NCBI GenBank assembly: GCA_015055605.1
Contig: SVHV01000001.1
Coordinates: 253,026 to 317,025 of the forward strand
DNA from: Clostridiales bacterium
GTDB taxonomy: Bacteria; Bacillota; Clostridia; Christensenellales; UBA1242
Length of the DNA stretch: 64,000 nt
Reading direction: 5' to 3'
The translations under genes were made by a program, and so were the position numbers. This document shows, in pieces, positions 1 through 9,597 of the stretch. Positions within the stretch are counted from its first letter, which is position 1. The number at the start of each line of letters is the position of its first letter. Below the pieces are notes generated by a model that made no database searches, was not told the DNA's origin, and saw only the letters and a list, made by a program, of their open reading frames with translations.

Positions 1-558
1 GTTATGAAGAAATTTAATGACTATCTAGAGAAGTTGTTAGGACAATATCTTCCTCCAGAGAAAACTGGTATTATGTGTGAAAAGTGTGGTCACGAGATGG
101 TGAAGAGGGTGAGCAAGTATGGAGAATTCTTGGCTTGTAGTAATTATCCTCAATGTAAACATATTCTCAATACTAATAATCCAGAAGAGCATATCGGTCA
201 GTGTCCACAATGTGGTAGTGAACTAGTAAAAAAAGTTAGTAAATATGGGGAGTTTATTGCTTGTAGCAACTATCCTACATGTAAGTATATTCAAGGTGTA
301 GATAATGTTGTTGGTAAATGTCCTCAGTGTGGAGGAGATGTTTTAGAGAGAAAGTCTAGAACGGGCAAAATCTTCTATGGCTGTAAAAATTTCCCTAAAT
401 GTCAATTTAGTTCGTGGGAGATTCCACTAGAGACAAAATGCCCTAAGTGTGATAGTTACTTGACTACCAAAGAAATAAATGGTAACCAAAGACATAAATG
501 TAGTAATCCACAGTGTGATTTTACAGAAATAGTTAAAAAAGATAGCGAGAATGTATAG
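1..558 (+). CDS. topA: DNA topoisomerase I, C-terminal zinc-ribbon part (5' truncated by window)
   Basis: This is the tail of type IA DNA topoisomerase I, which relaxes negative supercoils on the chromosome. The frame is open from base 1, so the Met at base 4 is internal and the toprim and catalytic domains lie outside the window. Four tandem C4 zinc ribbons are visible, each CxxC followed about 20 residues later by a second Cys pair (residues about 25-51, 67-93, 106-133 and 146-171 counted from base 4). These bind single-stranded DNA in the family. The stop codon abuts the trmFO start. The topA-trmFO-hslVU order is common in Firmicutes, which supports the call. A stand-alone zinc-ribbon protein is the less likely alternative. 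Confidence 0.88.
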   Translation, partial: VMKKFNDYLEKLLGQYLPPEKTGIMCEKCGHEMVKRVSKYGEFLACSNYPQCKHILNTNNPEEHIGQCPQCGSELVKKVSKYGEFIACSNYPTCKYIQGVDNVVGKCPQCGGDVLERKSRTGKIFYGCKNFPKCQFSSWEIPLETKCPKCDSYLTTKEINGNQRHKCSNPQCDFTEIVKKDSENV

Positions 559-1878
559 ATGACAGTAGTGAAAATTATAGGAGGAGGTCTGGCTGGTTGT
601 GAGGCTGCTTATCAACTAGCTAAGAGGGGTGTAGAGGTTAAACTCTATGAAATGAAACCAAAGAAGTTTTCTCCTGCACATAAAAATAAAAATTTAGCAG
701 AATTAGTATGCTCAAATTCATTAAAAAGTGATGATATAACTACATCGGGTGGTCTTTTAAAAGAAGAATTAAGGAAATTAGATTCACTAATTATTAGAGT
801 TGCAGATGAAACTAGAGTTCCTGCTGGTTCTAGTCTGTCAGTAGATAGAGAAAAATTTAGTGCGAGAGTTACAGAGATATTATCTACTTTTGATAATATT
901 GAAGTAATTAATGAGGAGGCATCTAGTATAGATACTTCCACTCCAACTATTATTGCAACAGGACCTCTAACTAGTGATGCCTTATCTCAAGAGATATTTA
1001 AACTAGTAGGCAATGAGGGTTTGTATTTCTTTGATGCGATAGCACCTATTGTTGAGTTTGATAGTATTAATTTTGACATTGCTTATATAAAAGATAGATA
1101 TGATAAGTGTGATGGTGAGCCTAGTTATATTAACTGTCCATTTACAAAAGAACAATATTTAGCCTTTTATAACGAACTTATTAATGGCGAAACAGTACAA
1201 CTAAAGGACTTTGAAAAAAAGAAGGTTTATGAGGGGTGTATGCCTATCGAAATCCTCGCTAAGAGAGGTGAGGACTCTATTAGGTTTGGTCCACTCAAGC
1301 CTGTTGGTCTTAGGGACCCTAAAACTGATAAAACCCCTTATGCTGTTGTACAATTAAGAAAAGAAACTTTTGCGAATGATTATTATAATATTGTTGGATT
1401 TCAAACTAATCTTACATATCCTGAGCAAAAGAGAATATTTAGAATGATACCAGGACTTGAAAATGCAGAATTTCTAAGGTTAGGTACTTGTCATAAAAAT
1501 ACTTATATATATTCTCCTGGTAATCTAAAAGAAACATATCAGATGATAAAAGAACCTAATATATTCTTTGCTGGACAAATAACTGGTGTTGAAGGATATG
1601 TTGAAAGTATTTCTAGTGGACTAGTTGCTGGACTTAATATGTATGCATATTTAAATAACTTAGAAGATGTTACTTTTGACAAAAGCACTATTATTGGTGC
1701 ATTATGTAAGTATATTTCTACTAAGGTAGGCGATTTTGAGCCTATGAGTGCGAATATGGGTCTTATCAATTTTGGAGAATTTAAGATTAAAGATAAAAAA
1801 GAAAAAAACAAGAAACTAGCAGAGAAATCTCTGCAAAATATAGACAAAGTAAAGGAGATAATAGATAGATGGAACTAA
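559..1878 (+). CDS. trmFO: Methylenetetrahydrofolate-tRNA-(uracil-54-C5)-methyltransferase TrmFO
   Basis: TrmFO makes 5-methyluridine at position 54 of tRNA, using methylene-tetrahydrofolate as carbon donor and FADH2 as reductant. The 439-residue product is family length. It opens with the FAD-binding Rossmann motif GGGLAGCEAA near residue 8 and carries the conserved CSNSLKSD segment and, near the C-terminus, the GQITGVEGYVESISSG segment. The ATG directly follows the topA stop, so the two are probably co-transcribed. The 3' end overlaps hslV by 10 bases, which suggests translational coupling. The shared GidA-type fold could confuse it with MnmG, but the length and the GVEGY motif favour TrmFO. 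Confidence 0.95.
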   Translation: MTVVKIIGGGLAGCEAAYQLAKRGVEVKLYEMKPKKFSPAHKNKNLAELVCSNSLKSDDITTSGGLLKEELRKLDSLIIRVADETRVPAGSSLSVDREKFSARVTEILSTFDNIEVINEEASSIDTSTPTIIATGPLTSDALSQEIFKLVGNEGLYFFDAIAPIVEFDSINFDIAYIKDRYDKCDGEPSYINCPFTKEQYLAFYNELINGETVQLKDFEKKKVYEGCMPIEILAKRGEDSIRFGPLKPVGLRDPKTDKTPYAVVQLRKETFANDYYNIVGFQTNLTYPEQKRIFRMIPGLENAEFLRLGTCHKNTYIYSPGNLKETYQMIKEPNIFFAGQITGVEGYVESISSGLVAGLNMYAYLNNLEDVTFDKSTIIGALCKYISTKVGDFEPMSANMGLINFGEFKIKDKKEKNKKLAEKSLQNIDKVKEIIDRWN

Positions 1879-2402
1879 GAGGTACAACTATACTAGGTGT
1901 TAAGAGAAATGGAAAGACTGTACTTATCGGTGATGGACAGGCTACTCTAGGTGAGAGAGTTATTATGAAGAGTAATTCTAGAAAAGTTAGAAGAATCTAT
2001 AATGACAAGGTAGTTATCGGTTTTGCAGGTTCAGTTGCTGATGCTTTTGCATTAGAGGCTAGGTTTGAGGAACTTTTGCAAAAATTCGGTGGTAATTTAC
2101 TTAGAAGTGCTGTGGAAGTTGCTTTAGGTTTTAGAGATGATAAGTATACTAGAAAATTAGATGCTCAGATGATTGTTGCAGACAAAGACATGATGCTTGT
2201 GTTATCTGGTACTGGTGAAGTAATTGAGCCAGAAGGTGATGTTTGTTCAATAGGTAGTGGTAGTTTGTATGCTCTAGCCAGTGCTACTGCTCTTATGGAA
2301 AATACTGATTTTGATGCTCTAGATATTGCTAAAAAGAGTATGAAGATTGCAAGCGATATGTGTGTTTACACAAATGACCACTTTACTATAGAGGAGTTAT
2401 AA
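1869..2402 (+). CDS. hslV: ATP-dependent protease proteolytic subunit HslV (ClpQ)
   Basis: HslV is the peptidase of the HslUV (ClpQY) proteasome-like complex and degrades proteins fed by HslU. The 177-residue protein starts MELRGTTILGVKRNGKTVL. In the family the active-site Thr becomes N-terminal after processing, so a five-residue leader ending before TT is expected. The GDGQATLG motif follows. It starts inside the end of trmFO (10-base overlap) and is followed four bases later by hslU, its obligate partner. The start ATG at 1869 has a weak Shine-Dalgarno sequence (aaaggaga about 10 bases upstream). Confidence 0.95.
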   Translation: MELRGTTILGVKRNGKTVLIGDGQATLGERVIMKSNSRKVRRIYNDKVVIGFAGSVADAFALEARFEELLQKFGGNLLRSAVEVALGFRDDKYTRKLDAQMIVADKDMMLVLSGTGEVIEPEGDVCSIGSGSLYALASATALMENTDFDALDIAKKSMKIASDMCVYTNDHFTIEEL

Positions 2403-2406
2403 GACT

Positions 2407-3717
2407 ATGAATTTATCACCAAAAGAAATTGTTAAACAATTAGACACTTATATTATTGGCCAGGACGAGGCAAAAAGGGCAGTTGCTATTGCTCTAAGAA
2501 ATAGATATAGAAGAAGCAAACTTCCAAAAGAACTTAGAGATGAGATTACTCCTAAGAATATTATTATGAAGGGTCCTACTGGTGTTGGTAAGACAGAGAT
2601 TGCTAGGAGACTAGCAAAACTAGTTAAAGCGCCATTTATTAAGGTTGAGGCAACAAAATTTACAGAAGTGGGTTATGTTGGTAGAGACTGTGAGAGTATG
2701 ATTAGAGATTTGGTTGAATACTCTGTTAGAATGGTTAAGGAAGAGAAAATTGCTGAAGTAAAAGACAAAGCAAAACCTATTGTAGAGAAGAGAATAGTAG
2801 ATGCTCTATATCCTATCAGAAGAGAGAAAGAGCAAGACTTAGACAGTGAGAAACTTAGAGAAAAGATTTTAGAAGAATTAAGAGAGGGTAAACTTGATAA
2901 CGAAACTATCGAAATTGTTATCAATGAACAAGCTAAGCCTATAGGTATGATGCCTGGTATGGGTCCTGATATGGATTTGGGTAATGTGTTAGGTAGTATC
3001 TTCCCATCTCAAAAGAAGAAAAAGAAACTTTCTGTAGGTAAGGCATTTGAATTAATGCTAGCAGATGAGAGTGATAAGCTTATTGACACTGAGGGATTAA
3101 ATGCAGAGGCTATTAGAAGAGCTGAGCAAGACGGTATTATCTTTATTGATGAGATTGATAAGATTGCTGGTAAGAGCGCTAAGGCTGGTCCTGATGTTAG
3201 TAGAGAGGGTGTTCAGAGAGATATTCTACCTCTAGTAGAGGGGTCAACTGTTAATACTAAGTACGGTGTTATTAAGACCGACTATATGTTATTTATAGCA
3301 GCAGGTGCTTTCCATATCAGCAGAATGGAGGACTTGATTCCTGAATTTTTAGGTAGATTCCCTATAAAGGTAGAACTTAATAACCTAAATGCAGATGATT
3401 TCTTTAAGATTCTAACTCAACCTAAAAATGCTTTAACATTGCAATATACTGAGCTTTTGAGAGTAGATAATATTAATCTAATATTTACAAATGATGCCCT
3501 AAGGGCTCTAGCAGATTTGGCAGAGAAAGAGAATTCAACAAGTGAAAACTTAGGTGCTAGAAGGCTTCATAATGTTATGGAAAAACTACTAGAGGATATT
3601 TCTTTCAATGCGAATGGCGAGCATCAAATGATTGATGTAAATATTGATAAAGAATATGTTGATAAAGTATTTGTAGAGACTACAAAGAAATTTGATTTAA
3701 AGAAATACATTATATAA
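2407..3717 (+). CDS. hslU: ATP-dependent protease ATPase subunit HslU (ClpY)
   Basis: HslU is the AAA+ unfoldase ring that docks on HslV. The 436-residue protein has the N-terminal PKEIVKQLDTYIIGQ motif, Walker A GPTGVGKTE near residue 57, an acidic and helical intermediate domain (roughly 110-215) and Walker B IIFIDEID. The sensor region around LGARRLHNVMEKLLEDI is intact. The C-terminal tail, which in the family inserts into HslV to activate it, ends FDLKKYII and is typical. The gene ends the topA-hslU unit, with a strong U-tract hairpin 25 bases downstream. Confidence 0.96.
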   Translation: MNLSPKEIVKQLDTYIIGQDEAKRAVAIALRNRYRRSKLPKELRDEITPKNIIMKGPTGVGKTEIARRLAKLVKAPFIKVEATKFTEVGYVGRDCESMIRDLVEYSVRMVKEEKIAEVKDKAKPIVEKRIVDALYPIRREKEQDLDSEKLREKILEELREGKLDNETIEIVINEQAKPIGMMPGMGPDMDLGNVLGSIFPSQKKKKKLSVGKAFELMLADESDKLIDTEGLNAEAIRRAEQDGIIFIDEIDKIAGKSAKAGPDVSREGVQRDILPLVEGSTVNTKYGVIKTDYMLFIAAGAFHISRMEDLIPEFLGRFPIKVELNNLNADDFFKILTQPKNALTLQYTELLRVDNINLIFTNDALRALADLAEKENSTSENLGARRLHNVMEKLLEDISFNANGEHQMIDVNIDKEYVDKVFVETTKKFDLKKYII

Positions 3718-3742
3718 TTACAGTTTTTAAGTGATTTCTAAT

Positions 3743-3774
3743 AAAAAAGTTGTCGACTTTATGACAACTTTTTT
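3743..3774 (+). terminator. Rho-independent terminator after hslU
   Basis: A perfect 12-bp stem (aaaaaagttgtc / gacaactttttt) with an 8-base loop runs directly into a T-rich tract. It ends the topA-trmFO-hslVU transcription unit. Confidence 0.85.
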
Positions 3775-4023
3775 GTGTTTTTATTCAAAATAGTGCATTT
3801 TTATGTCAAAAATTATTAAAGTCTTGCAAGTTTTTAGTATTTTTATAAAAAATATATATTTGTGATTTTTTATTAAATAATAGTATTGGGGTTCTAAAGT
3901 GATAAGTTTCTAGGATTGTATAGACTTATGTATTAATAATTAATATATAGAAAATAAAAGATTTAATTGAAAAATAATTTGTATTGTGATAAACTACCAT
4001 ATAGATTTATTTGGACAAAAGTT
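3775..4023. other. AT-rich intergenic region upstream of the helD-like gene
   Basis: No open frame with a credible ribosome-binding site and no RNA gene is seen between the hslU terminator and the helicase start. The stretch is very AT-rich, with several near-consensus promoter pieces. The best one, TTGAAA-17-TAAACT at 3967-3995, is listed separately. Confidence 0.5.
3967..3995 (+). promoter_or_regulatory. Candidate sigma-A promoter for the helD-like gene
   Basis: TTGAAA (3967-3972), a 17-base spacer and TAAACT (3990-3995), with a TG one base before the -10. It would start RNA near 4002. That argues that the TTG at 3967 is part of a promoter rather than a start codon, and that the ATG at 4024 is the real start. 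Confidence 0.5.
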
Positions 4024-6084
4024 ATGGATAAAAAAGTTTTTGAATTAGAGAAAACTAATCTAGAGGAGACTTTGGTATTAGTAGAAGAAAAACTTAATAG
4101 TGTTAATGAGAATTCAAAAAAATTGAATTCTATTTTTGACGATTCAAATAATGAGTACTTTGAGTATCTAAAAAGAAATGCGAATAAGATTAACGAAGAA
4201 GATGTTGTTGAGCTTGTTAATATGCAGACTAGACTAGGTGATTTGGAAGTAGACAGTGATACTCTAGAGCGAGAGAAAAAGGCTTATGAGAAAATGTTAG
4301 ATAAGCCTTACTTTGCTAAAATTAATCTTAAAGCAGATGATTCAAAGAATGAGGAAAATTATTATATAGGTCTTCACTCTTTGGTTGATGATAAAAAAGA
4401 ATATAGAGTAATTGACTGGAGATCTCCTATTGCTAGTATCTTTTACGATTATGAAAAAGGTCATTGTCAGATAAAAACAAACTCTTCTATTTTGGAATGC
4501 GATTTGTTGGGCAAAAGACAGTTTGGTATTTCAAAGGGTAATCTTGATTATTACATTGATACAACTATTAATATTGAAGATGCTCTTTTACAAGAAGCTC
4601 TTGCAAAGAACACTACTAATCAGATGAAATCAATTGTTCAAACTATTCAAAAAGAGCAAAACGAGATTATTAGATGTGATGAAAACAGAACTGTGGTTGT
4701 ACAAGGTGTGGCAGGTTCTGGTAAGACAGCTATTGCGTTACATAGAATTGCTTACTTAATGTATAAGAATAGAGAAAAATTCACTTCAAAATCTATTGTA
4801 TTTTTATCTCCTAATAATGCACTCTCTAGTTATATATCATCTGTTCTTCCTGATTTGGCTGAAGAAGATATTCAAAAAATGCAGTTAGACATTATTGCGA
4901 GAAGGTTGCTTAAGAAAAATTGCATTGTTGAGAGAAAGTATGAGCAGATAGAGAGATTGATTAGTAATAATGACCTAGATGAATATAATTACAAGACAAG
5001 TTATGCTTTCTTGAAAGATTTGCTTGATTATGCTTATCGGCATTATATTGAGAATTTTGATTTACAAGAATTTACTATCAGAGATTTGGTTATAGATGTA
5101 AAGAAAATCAAAGAGTTATTCTTCGTAAGATATGCAGATAGAGATTTATTTACAAGATTAAAATGGATAACAGATAATATTTTTGATAAATATTTTTATA
5201 CTGTGAAAAATCCTGAAAGGGTAAATAGACTAAAAGAATTAATTTTTGTAAAGCTATATTCTCAGATTAAAGATAAAAATTGCGTAAAAGCGTATATGAA
5301 TTTCTTAAAGAGCAAAGGCCTTACTCTTGAACTTGTTGGTGATAAGGTTAAGAACGAGGATGCTTATGGAATTTTATTCTTTAAGATGTTTATATTTGGG
5401 TTAGATAAATACGAGAATATTAAGCATTTAGTAATAGACGAAATGCAGGATTATTCTGCTGTACAATTATATCTTCTAAGCAAACTATTTGATTGTTCAA
5501 AAACCATTTTGGGCGATTATAATCAAACAGTGAATCCAGATATGGTTAAGAAGTTTAAATCTCAAATGTCAGACATTTTGGGTGATGATATTAATTTCAT
5601 TACAATTAATAAATCATATAGACAGACAGAAGAGATTGCTACTTTTGCTAATAAAGTTGGTAATAAGACAGGTGTTGAACTTGTTCATAGAGCAGGCGAG
5701 CCTGTACAGACATTCAAAGTAGATAATTCAACAAGTGTTGATGTTTTACAGAAAATTATCGCAGATTACAGAAATAATGGATATAAATCTATTGCCATCA
5801 TTACTAGATCTAATCATGATGCTAAAAAGTTGTATGCGATGGTATCTAATGCCATTCCTGACATTAATTTGATAGATGATGATATGGATAGTTATGATAA
5901 TAATCTATGCATTATTTCAGTTTATAATAGTAAAGGCTTAGAATTTGATGGGGCGATTATATACAATGCGTCAGATAATTATGAAAATGATGTAGATAGA
6001 AATCTACTTTATATTGCTGCCACTAGAGCATTACATAGATTATCAGTATTGTATTTGAATAATCCGTCTAAATTTATTCAGTAA
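4024..6084 (+). CDS. UvrD/HelD-like superfamily 1 DNA helicase
   Basis: This is an SF1 helicase related to HelD, the factor that frees stalled RNA polymerase in Gram-positive bacteria. The product is 686 residues from the ATG at 4024. An N-terminal coiled-coil arm (about 5-75) has HelD-like character. Walker A is GVAGSGKTA, the Walker B region is HLVIDEMQDYSA, motif V is YNSKGLEFDGA and motif VI is LYIAATRALHRL. An earlier in-frame TTG at 3967 would add 19 residues with no family resemblance, and a promoter overlaps it. The hisS gene follows 18 bases later, so it may share the transcript. The true substrate (RNA polymerase or DNA) cannot be told from sequence alone. Confidence 0.82.
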   Translation: MDKKVFELEKTNLEETLVLVEEKLNSVNENSKKLNSIFDDSNNEYFEYLKRNANKINEEDVVELVNMQTRLGDLEVDSDTLEREKKAYEKMLDKPYFAKINLKADDSKNEENYYIGLHSLVDDKKEYRVIDWRSPIASIFYDYEKGHCQIKTNSSILECDLLGKRQFGISKGNLDYYIDTTINIEDALLQEALAKNTTNQMKSIVQTIQKEQNEIIRCDENRTVVVQGVAGSGKTAIALHRIAYLMYKNREKFTSKSIVFLSPNNALSSYISSVLPDLAEEDIQKMQLDIIARRLLKKNCIVERKYEQIERLISNNDLDEYNYKTSYAFLKDLLDYAYRHYIENFDLQEFTIRDLVIDVKKIKELFFVRYADRDLFTRLKWITDNIFDKYFYTVKNPERVNRLKELIFVKLYSQIKDKNCVKAYMNFLKSKGLTLELVGDKVKNEDAYGILFFKMFIFGLDKYENIKHLVIDEMQDYSAVQLYLLSKLFDCSKTILGDYNQTVNPDMVKKFKSQMSDILGDDINFITINKSYRQTEEIATFANKVGNKTGVELVHRAGEPVQTFKVDNSTSVDVLQKIIADYRNNGYKSIAIITRSNHDAKKLYAMVSNAIPDINLIDDDMDSYDNNLCIISVYNSKGLEFDGAIIYNASDNYENDVDRNLLYIAATRALHRLSVLYLNNPSKFIQ

Positions 6085-6102
6085 AATATAAGGGAGAATT
6101 TT

Positions 6103-7356
6103 ATGATTAATATACCTAAGGGAACAAAGGATATGTTGCCTAAAGACAGTTTTAAGTGGAGAAAAGTTAGAAATGTAGTAGATGAACTGTCTAGAAAATA
6201 TAATTTAAAAGAAATCGCTACTCCAGGATTTGAAAGTACAGAACTTTTTGTTAGAACAGATGGAGAGAGTAGTGATATTGTAAACAAAGAAATGTATACA
6301 TTCTTAGATAAGGGTGGTAGAAGTATTACACTTAAACCAGAGGGCACTGCTGGTGTAGTTAGGTCATTTATAGAGAATGGTTTGGGTAATGATGTATTAC
6401 CATTAAAATTATTTTACATTACACCTTGTTATAGATATGAGAAACCTCAAGCAGGAAGACTTAGAGAGCATCACCAGTTTGGCTGTGAGATTTTTGGTGC
6501 AAACTCTCTAGCTAGTGATGTAGAAACTATTCTTATTGCACTTGATTTTTATAAAGGTTTAGGTATTGAACCTACTATTCACATTAATTTCTTGGGTTGT
6601 GATGAATGTAAGGCTAAATATAAAGAATTACTCAAAGAGTATACAACTCCTAAATTAGATGATATGTGTGAGGACTGTCATAAGAGATATGATACTAACA
6701 TTCTAAGAATGTTAGATTGTAAGAGTACAGAGTGTAAATCTATCCTTGCTGGTGCTCCAAAGGTTACAGAGTGTTTGTGTGAAGAATGTAGTACAAAATT
6801 TGAAAATTTAAAGAAGTCTTTTGATTCTTTCAATATTAAATATGTCGTTGATTCTAAACTTGTTAGAGGACTAGATTACTATACAGACTTTGTATTTGAA
6901 TTTATTGATGAAGATAAAACATTGGGTCAAAATGCATTAGGTGCTGGTGGTAGATATGATAATTTAGTAAGTAGCTTAGGTGGTAAACCTACTCCTACTA
7001 TCGGTTTTGGTATCGGTATTGAGAGATTACTTTTGTATATTGAGAGCAAAGGTATTGAATTGAAAGATGATAGACAGATTGATGTATATGTTGCTAGTTT
7101 AACTAATGATGTTCAGTATGTATTTAAGTTTGTAAAAGCTCTTAGAGATGCTGGGTTTGCAACAGAGAGTGACCTTATGAATAGAAGTTTTAAGGCTCAA
7201 TTTAAGTATGCTGATAAACTTAATGCAAAATTCGTTGTAACCATCGGTGATGATGAAATCAAAGAGGGCAAACTTTCTATCAAAAATATGCAAACTGGCG
7301 AACAAGTTAAGATGACTCAAGAAGAAATTATGGAGTTTTTAAGTAAAAATGTTTAG
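6103..7356 (+). CDS. hisS: Histidyl-tRNA synthetase
   Basis: HisS is a class II synthetase that charges tRNA-His in the cytosol. The 417-residue protein begins with the IPKGTKDMLPKDS motif. It contains class II motif 2 (YRYEKPQAGRLREHHQFG), the histidine-binding motif LVRGLDYYTDFVFEF and motif 3 (GFGIGIERL), then a C-terminal anticodon-binding domain. Four Cys pairs around residues 166-227 could form a small zinc-binding insertion, as seen in several Clostridia. A clear Shine-Dalgarno (aagggag) precedes the ATG. It overlaps the next gene by 8 bases. Confidence 0.96.
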   Translation: MINIPKGTKDMLPKDSFKWRKVRNVVDELSRKYNLKEIATPGFESTELFVRTDGESSDIVNKEMYTFLDKGGRSITLKPEGTAGVVRSFIENGLGNDVLPLKLFYITPCYRYEKPQAGRLREHHQFGCEIFGANSLASDVETILIALDFYKGLGIEPTIHINFLGCDECKAKYKELLKEYTTPKLDDMCEDCHKRYDTNILRMLDCKSTECKSILAGAPKVTECLCEECSTKFENLKKSFDSFNIKYVVDSKLVRGLDYYTDFVFEFIDEDKTLGQNALGAGGRYDNLVSSLGGKPTPTIGFGIGIERLLLYIESKGIELKDDRQIDVYVASLTNDVQYVFKFVKALRDAGFATESDLMNRSFKAQFKYADKLNAKFVVTIGDDEIKEGKLSIKNMQTGEQVKMTQEEIMEFLSKNV

Positions 7357-8023
7357 AAGAAGTGAAATCTTGTTAGGAGATAGTATCCAGAAATTATTTT
7401 CTGCTAATGTTATTATATTTGGAATTGGTGGAGTTGGTGGATATACTGCAGAAATGCTAGTGCGTAGTGGTGTTGGCAGTATAACAATAGTTGACTATGA
7501 TGTTGTTGATATTTCTAATAAAAATAGACAAATCATAGCCCTTGACTCCACTATAGGGAAGTCAAAAGTAGAAGTGATGAAAGATAGAATTGCAGATATT
7601 AATAAAGACTGTAAAGTGGCTATATTTAACGAAAAACTAACTCCAGAAAATATAGAGAAATTTCAACTAGAACAGTATGATTATGTAATTGATGCAATAG
7701 ATATGGTTGCTAGCAAGGTTGCTCTTATTCAATATTGTAAAGATAGGGGTATTTCTATTGTCAGTGCCATGGGTGCTGGTAATAGAGTAGACATTCCTAC
7801 TTTTGAGGTAGTGGATATATATAAAACCTATAATGATGGACTCGCAAAAGTCCTTAGAAACAAATTAAAAAAAATAGGAATTCTCGAGCATAAAGTGGTT
7901 TTTACTAGTAATATTGCTACACCGAATGGGGATACTATAGGTAGTATTGCTTATTATCCTGCGATGTGTGGTTGTGTATTATCGGCTTATGTAATAAGAG
8001 AATTGTTAGAAAGAAAGTCATAG
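7349..8023 (+). CDS. tcdA: tRNA threonylcarbamoyladenosine dehydratase-like E1 enzyme (TcdA/YgdL family)
   Basis: This is a ThiF/HesA-type ATP-dependent activating enzyme. TcdA cyclises the t6A37 modification of ANN-decoding tRNAs. The 224-residue length suits the TcdA branch. The nucleotide-binding glycine motif GIGGVGGYTAE is at residue 25, then the VDYDVVDISNKNRQ segment that binds ATP and Mg. No CxxC zinc pair is seen, unlike MoeB or ThiF. It starts within the end of hisS, so expression is probably coupled. Other ThiF-fold activities cannot be fully excluded. Confidence 0.85.
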   Translation: MFRRSEILLGDSIQKLFSANVIIFGIGGVGGYTAEMLVRSGVGSITIVDYDVVDISNKNRQIIALDSTIGKSKVEVMKDRIADINKDCKVAIFNEKLTPENIEKFQLEQYDYVIDAIDMVASKVALIQYCKDRGISIVSAMGAGNRVDIPTFEVVDIYKTYNDGLAKVLRNKLKKIGILEHKVVFTSNIATPNGDTIGSIAYYPAMCGCVLSAYVIRELLERKS

Positions 8024-8031
8024 GAGGAAAT

Positions 8032-8334
8032 ATGGAAGTTCAGATTACAAGTGAAAATTTTGAAAAAGAAGTTCTTAATTATGAGGGTATTGCAATTTTG
8101 GATTTTTATGGCACATGGTGTATGCCTTGTAAAATGCTTGCTCCAGTACTAGATAAAATTGCTAATGAACATAATATCAAACTTGCTAAAGTTGATGTTG
8201 ATGAAAATGAGGAACTAATCAGAAAGTATAAGATTATGTCTGTACCTACTATAAAAATCTTCAAAAATGGTGAAGAAATAGGTATGTTTGTAGGTGTTGT
8301 TAGTGAATCAAAAATCTTAGATTTAATTCAATAA
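8032..8334 (+). CDS. trxA: Thioredoxin
   Basis: This is a 100-residue thioredoxin, a cytosolic dithiol-disulfide oxidoreductase. The active site is FYGTWCMPCKMLAP, so the usual Gly between the cysteines is Met (WCMPC rather than WCGPC). The cis-Pro segment SVPTIKIF and the end of the fold are intact. The start at 8032 is set by the strong Shine-Dalgarno taggaggaaat. A longer frame from 7966 would read through the preceding gene. It closes the helD-hisS-tcdA-trxA unit and is followed by a terminator that overlaps the next promoter. Confidence 0.92.
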   Translation: MEVQITSENFEKEVLNYEGIAILDFYGTWCMPCKMLAPVLDKIANEHNIKLAKVDVDENEELIRKYKIMSVPTIKIFKNGEEIGMFVGVVSESKILDLIQ

Positions 8335-8350
8335 TTAGGTTTAAAAATCA

Positions 8351-8384
8351 AAGGTGACTATTGACATAGTCGCTTTTTTGTTTT
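8351..8384 (+). terminator. Rho-independent terminator after trxA
   Basis: An 11-bp stem with two G-U pairs (aaaggtgacta / tagtcgctttt) and the six-base loop ttgaca, followed by a T run. The loop itself is the -35 hexamer of the next promoter. Confidence 0.8.
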
Positions 8385-8389
8385 AATAT
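8361..8389 (+). promoter_or_regulatory. Sigma-A promoter for the cysteine desulfurase gene
   Basis: TTGACA (8361-8366), a 17-base spacer and TAATAT (8384-8389), close to consensus. The -35 box is the loop of the upstream terminator and the -10 box sits at the end of its T tract. RNA should start near 8396, about 29 bases before the ATG. Confidence 0.75.
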
Positions 8390-8424
8390 ATTACTAGTAT
8401 AAAAATTTTGGGGAAGATTACAAA

Positions 8425-9594
8425 ATGAAGAGAGTTTATTTAGATTCAGCTGCTACAACTATGGTTAGTGGCGAAGTTTTACAAGAAATGATGCCTTACT
8501 TTACTACTATCTACGGTAACAGTAGTAGTCTTCATTCTTTTGGTAGAGAGGCTGTTGCTGGAGTTGATGAGGCAAGAGATATTATTGCGAAAACTATCGG
8601 TGCTAAGTCTAATGAGGTTTTCTTTACCTGTGGTGGTACAGAGGCTAATAACTGGGCTATCAGAGGTGTTGCTTATGCTAATATTAGTAAAGGAAAACAT
8701 ATCATTACTAGTCAGATAGAACATCATAGTGTTTTGGATACATGTAAACAACTTGAGAAAGAGGGCTTTAAGGTAACATATTTACCAGTTGATGCTGATG
8801 GTATGGTTTCTATTCCTGACTTGTTACATGAGATTAATCCGTCTACTACTTTAGTTTCAATTATTGCAGTAAATAATGAGGTTGGTACTATTCAGAATAT
8901 AAAAGCAATTAGTGAGATTGCTAAATTCTATGGCGCATATTTTCATATTGATGCTGTTCAGGCATTACCTGCATTTAAACTTGATGTTGATGCTTTAGGT
9001 GTAGACCTTATGAGTATATCTTCTCATAAGATTCATGGACCAAAGGGAGCTGGTGCTCTATACATCAAGAATAAAGTTAAAATCAATAAGTTTATGGTCG
9101 GTGGAGAGCAAGAGATGAATAAAAGAGGTGGTACTGTAAATGTACCTGCTGTTGTTGGTTTCGGTAAGGCTGTTGAACTTAATGATAGAGAACTTGCAAT
9201 CAAAGAAAAGAAAATGTTTGAGATTTCTAGTTACTTTATTAAGAAATTAGAGTATGAAATTCCTGATATAAAATTTAATGGTAATCCATATCAAAAAGCA
9301 CTTAGTATCGTATCTGTTACTTTTAATGGTATTGAGGGTGAGAGATTAATTACTATGCTAGATATGAAAGGAATAGCTTGTTCTACAGGTTCTGCTTGTG
9401 CATCTGGCTCTCTTGAGAAGAGTCATGTTCTTGCAGCAATGGGGCTTACTGATGCAGAGGTTAGAGGAACAATTAGATTCTCTTTTGATATTGATATTAC
9501 TAGAGATGATATTGACTATACTGTTAGAGTTCTTGCTAATGAAGTTGCAAATCTTAGAAAGGAAAGCCCATTAAAAATTAAGAAGAGGTCATAA
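8425..9594 (+). CDS. Cysteine desulfurase (NifS/IscS family)
   Basis: This PLP enzyme takes sulfur from L-cysteine as an enzyme-bound persulfide for Fe-S clusters and tRNA thiolation. The 389-residue protein starts [16 protein letters not shown], carries the PLP lysine in [17 protein letters not shown] and the mobile catalytic Cys loop [16 protein letters not shown]. It groups with the group I (IscS/NifS) type because of that long Cys loop. Its immediate partner downstream is an IscU-like gene, three bases after the stop codon. It has its own strong promoter. Assigning IscS or NifS by name is not possible from sequence alone. Confidence 0.94.
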   Translation: MKRVYLDSAATTMVSGEVLQEMMPYFTTIYGNSSSLHSFGREAVAGVDEARDIIAKTIGAKSNEVFFTCGGTEANNWAIRGVAYANISKGKHIITSQIEHHSVLDTCKQLEKEGFKVTYLPVDADGMVSIPDLLHEINPSTTLVSIIAVNNEVGTIQNIKAISEIAKFYGAYFHIDAVQALPAFKLDVDALGVDLMSISSHKIHGPKGAGALYIKNKVKINKFMVGGEQEMNKRGGTVNVPAVVGFGKAVELNDRELAIKEKKMFEISSYFIKKLEYEIPDIKFNGNPYQKALSIVSVTFNGIEGERLITMLDMKGIACSTGSACASGSLEKSHVLAAMGLTDAEVRGTIRFSFDIDITRDDIDYTVRVLANEVANLRKESPLKIKKRS

Positions 9595-9597
9595 GAT

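Noticed and set aside
7966..8031. Longer thioredoxin starting within the TcdA-like gene
   Set aside because: The extra 22 residues are unlike thioredoxin, overlap the previous gene, and a strong ribosome site precedes the ATG at 8032.
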